Shown here piece after piece: positions 62,116 to 64,000 of a DNA stretch of 64,000 nt. Source of the DNA: Butyricimonas synergistica DSM 23225 (GTDB taxonomy: Bacteria; Bacteroidota; Bacteroidia; Bacteroidales; Marinifilaceae); NCBI RefSeq assembly GCF_000379665.1, contig NZ_KB903372.1, positions 124,105-188,104 on the forward strand, given 5' to 3'. The position numbers were made by a program, and so were the translations under genes. The notes beneath the pieces were generated by a model. That model worked only from the letters and a program-made list of their open reading frames with translations. It had not been told where the DNA came from and ran no database searches. How positions within the stretch are numbered: the stretch's first letter is position 1; each line of letters begins with the position of its first letter.

Positions 62116-63645
62116 TTATAAATCATTTCTCAAAAGAGGCAATTTGCACACGTAATAACCATTTTGACAACCATATACAAATTTTTCACGGGAATAAAAC
62201 TCGTAAATAGTACGGATTCGCTCAAATCCCACGCCCATCGAGGCTTCGCCGGATTCCCCTCGAGGTTGGTAATTATTACTCACTATCAACCAATCTTCAT
62301 CATCATGGATGTGAATATGCAATGGACTCTGCATCGTGATCTGGTTATGTTTGATAGCGTTCTCAACCAGCATTTGTAAACTCATGGAAGGTATTTTCGC
62401 GTCCAGACAGGCTAGAGAGACGTCAATCGTTAACTCTAACTGTTCACCGAAACGTATCTTCTGCAAAAAATAATATTGCCGGGTAAAATCGATCTCCTCC
62501 TTTATAGTAGACAAACTTTCATTCCTCGTTTCCAGCAAATAACGATATACTTTAGATAACTTCAACACGAACTCTTTCGCCAAGACAGAATCCGTACCGA
62601 TCAGTACGCTCAAAGAATTCAAGGAATTAAATAAGAAATGCGGGTTAATCTGGTTTTTCAATTGTTGTAAATGCAGTTCCATTGACTCCCGCTCTATTTT
62701 CCGTCTCAACCGATACTCTTTACGCCATTTATGCTGAGCGAAGAAAAGCAACACCGCAAATATCACGATCGTAATCAAAGCTATCATCAACGTATAACGA
62801 TGAAATTCATCCAAAATCTCTCTATTTCCATACTGGGGTACGTTCACGGCTATTACCCAATTCTCCTCGCCGATTGTCAAGGGATAATAAATACGAAGTA
62901 CCGGGGAAGACAAGAAAACAGAATGCACCATCATCTCCACTTCATGCTTCGTCTTCATCACCTCCCTCAAGGTATCTAGCTCTTCCTGCTGGAAAGGAGA
63001 TGACCCCAACAACCTTTCATCCGGATGAGATAGCAATACCCCTTGCTCGTTCACGATAAACACGTAACTGGAAACTTTTCCGCTAGCCTCGGCAAAATAA
63101 GAATGCAAATCCGTTAGCAAAATATCAAAACCGAAAAGAGCTTTTCGGGAAACCGCCGGTTCTATCGTTTCAATCGTCGTCCAGTATATTTTGCCATTCT
63201 CCGTGTACGTCCCGCTATAATGATGCTCTCTCATGGTGTCAAGTAAAGTGTACATATATTTCAACTCGCTCCCCGAGAGTTTCATACGACGAAAGGACTC
63301 ACTATTACGTTCCAATATACGCAACGAATCCTTTGTTCCCCGAAAAAACCACGTTCTGCTCAATTTCGGGTCTAACTGCAACATGGTCTTCAAAAGAGAA
63401 AACAAATCCACTTCATTATAGGATTCCGTACGCCCGAAAAACTCCCTAGCCAAACGTTGTAATTCCTCCGTTTTTCGAAATTCATAAGCCACGGACTCCG
63501 CCCGGTAACGTGAAGCCTCCCTCACGTTTGCATTGTTCATATCATTACCAACATCGCTGATTTTTTTACCAATCAAATATATCGCGATCATAAACAACGC
63601 TAACAGGATTAAACCTATCGATATGATATTCGTCCGTATTCTCAT
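62116..63645 (-). CDS. LytS/YehU-type sensor histidine kinase
   Basis: A 509-residue kinase: membrane spans at about 7-26 and 283-304, with a periplasmic Cache-like sensor between them (about 30-280, including YVFIVNEQGVLLSHPDERLLG), then a His_kinase domain with the H-box QLKNQINPHFLFNSLNSL (His335) and an ATPase N-box LVENAIKHNQ. Kinases of this class phosphorylate LytTR regulators. It stands just upstream of the protease/SusCD operon, and its likely partner is just downstream of it. Its -7 box ends only 5 nt before the ATG, so the mRNA may be leaderless. Confidence 0.95.
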   Translation of the reverse strand: MRIRTNIISIGLILLALFMIAIYLIGKKISDVGNDMNNANVREASRYRAESVAYEFRKTEELQRLAREFFGRTESYNEVDLFSLLKTMLQLDPKLSRTWFFRGTKDSLRILERNSESFRRMKLSGSELKYMYTLLDTMREHHYSGTYTENGKIYWTTIETIEPAVSRKALFGFDILLTDLHSYFAEASGKVSSYVFIVNEQGVLLSHPDERLLGSSPFQQEELDTLREVMKTKHEVEMMVHSVFLSSPVLRIYYPLTIGEENWVIAVNVPQYGNREILDEFHRYTLMIALITIVIFAVLLFFAQHKWRKEYRLRRKIERESMELHLQQLKNQINPHFLFNSLNSLSVLIGTDSVLAKEFVLKLSKVYRYLLETRNESLSTIKEEIDFTRQYYFLQKIRFGEQLELTIDVSLACLDAKIPSMSLQMLVENAIKHNQITMQSPLHIHIHDDEDWLIVSNNYQPRGESGEASMGVGFERIRTIYEFYSREKFVYGCQNGYYVCKLPLLRNDL

Positions 63646-63650
63646 CGCGA

Positions 63651-63658
63651 CAAAGATA
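63651..63658 (-). promoter_or_regulatory. -7 box (TATCTTTG) almost abutting the kinase start codon
   Basis: The minus strand reads TATCTTTG, a full match to TAnnTTTG, with only 5 nt between it and the ATG at 63645. Transcription would start at or next to the A of the ATG. Confidence 0.5.
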
Positions 63659-63665
63659 CATAAAC

Positions 63666-63702
63666 AATTGAAAATGAAAAATTGAAAATTGAAAATGAAA
63701 AG
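63666..63702 (-). repeat. Tandem AT-word repeat before the kinase gene
   Basis: Near-perfect repeats of ATTGAAAATGAAA and ATTGAAA words fill the gap between the rRNA terminator and the kinase promoter. It is low-complexity DNA of the kind seen in other gaps of this window. Confidence 0.6.
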
Positions 63703-63710
63703 TTCAGATA

Positions 63711-63740
63711 AAAAAAGAGCGAGTCATTTGAACTCGCTCT
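63711..63740 (-). terminator. Rho-independent terminator of the rRNA operon
   Basis: AGAGCGAGT (63716-63724), 7-nt loop, ACTCGCTCT (63732-63740): 9 perfect pairs, followed on the minus strand by TTTTTT. It lies just after the 5S rRNA gene. Confidence 0.9.
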
Positions 63741-63747
63741 CTCTAAA

Positions 63748-63857
63748 TTTGGCATCGACCTACTCTCCCACCTTTCGGCAGTACCATCGGCGCTAACGGG
63801 CTTAACTTCTCTGTTCGGGATGGGAAGAGGTGGATCACCGTCGCTATAGACACCGTT
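63748..63857 (-). rRNA. rrf: 5S ribosomal RNA
   Basis: On the minus strand the region holds the conserved 5S core CCCATCCCGAACAGAGAAG, then TTAAGC, CGCCGATGGTACTGC and GGTGGGAGAGTAGGTCG. Helix I is formed by GGTGTC (63854-63849) and GATGCC (63756-63751). Length is about 110 nt; the ends are uncertain by a few bases. The rest of the rRNA operon (23S, 16S) should lie to the right of the window. Confidence 0.93.
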
Positions 63858-64000
63858 TAATACCATTCAAAGTCGTTTCCAACTCACGTCACTCCAGCGT
63901 GGCACTCTTGCCAACCGTGACAAATATCTTTAAAGTCCATTATTCATTCATGCCTTCAAGCGATTGTTTTGACAATCGCTTGGAACGTTAATCGAATCAT
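63858..64000 (-). other. 5S-23S rRNA spacer (partial)
   Basis: No tRNA is seen. A strong hairpin, CAAGCGATTGT (63957-63967), loop TTTG, ACAATCGCTTG (63972-63982), may be part of the processing stem near the 23S 3' end. The 23S gene itself is not reached. Confidence 0.5.

Noticed and set aside
63858..64000. tRNA gene in the 5S-23S spacer
   Set aside because: The inverted repeat at 63957-63982 is a simple hairpin; no cloverleaf, T-loop GTTC or acceptor stem was found.

Overview
The window is a chromosome segment from a member of the Bacteroidales. It most resembles Odoribacteraceae (Butyricimonas/Odoribacter); that placement is an inference from gene content. The sequence shows several SusC/SusD outer-membrane import pairs, FecR anti-sigma factors with ECF sigma factors, promoters of the Bacteroidetes type (TAnnTTTG at -7, almost no Shine-Dalgarno sites), a Bacteroidetes-type V-ATPase operon, and large secreted metalloproteases of the DUF5117/DUF4953 family. 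No CRISPR array, tRNA gene or intact insertion sequence was seen.

Layout. (1) 1-5960, minus strand: a FecR/SusC/SusD locus cut by the left edge. Its FecR has no sigma gene beside it; the nearest same-strand ECF sigma gene is at 8215, beyond a GNAT acetyltransferase and an OmpA-family protein. (2) 8874-12240: an alkaline phosphatase lipoprotein and a two-gene iron-sulfur unit (NifU-like scaffold plus GGGtGRT protein). (3) 12324-14923: a small accessory patch with a frameshifted Rpn-type nuclease, a G-rich tandem repeat inside an inverted repeat, and two DUF6266-like genes separated by a long hairpin. (4) 15075-15968: an LpxL-like acyltransferase. (5) 16100-29189, minus strand: an ECF sigma / FecR / SusC / SusD / lipoprotein / metalloprotease / degenerate metalloprotease locus. 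(6) 29215-35211: two L,D-transpeptidases with a rhomboid protease, a half-size EamA transporter with an OmpR-type two-component system, and a truncated plus a complete PAP2 phosphatase. (7) 35284-43443: the V-ATPase operon E-DUF2764-A-B-(four-helix-bundle)-D-I-K. (8) 43857-53748: LysR, Bcr/CflA efflux, AraC, YeiH, a NEW3/ABC-2 export operon, ExbB/ExbD and two envelope proteins. (9) 53813-63645: a second metalloprotease/SusC/SusD operon flanked by a LytTR response regulator and a LytS-type sensor kinase. (10) 63748-64000: 5S rRNA on the minus strand, the tail of an rRNA operon that enters from the right.

The strongest theme is secreted proteolysis coupled to SusCD import, under two different regulatory schemes. 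In the locus at 16-29 kb the SusC carries an STN signalling domain and sits behind sigma and FecR. The operon makes one intact HExxHxxGxxH protease and, directly downstream, a full-length paralogue in which all three zinc ligands and the catalytic Glu are replaced. In the locus at 54-62 kb the SusC has no STN domain. Control appears to pass to the flanking LytS/LytTR pair, and the promoter region carries two GGAGTGAA direct repeats exactly 21 bp apart, the geometry expected for a LytTR dimer. Both STN-type susC genes also have a predicted short transcript on the opposite strand between fecR and susC, the position known for cis-encoded antisense RNAs at Bacteroides polysaccharide utilisation loci.

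All functions are read from sequence alone. Family names rest on recognised motifs and gene order, not on database searches.
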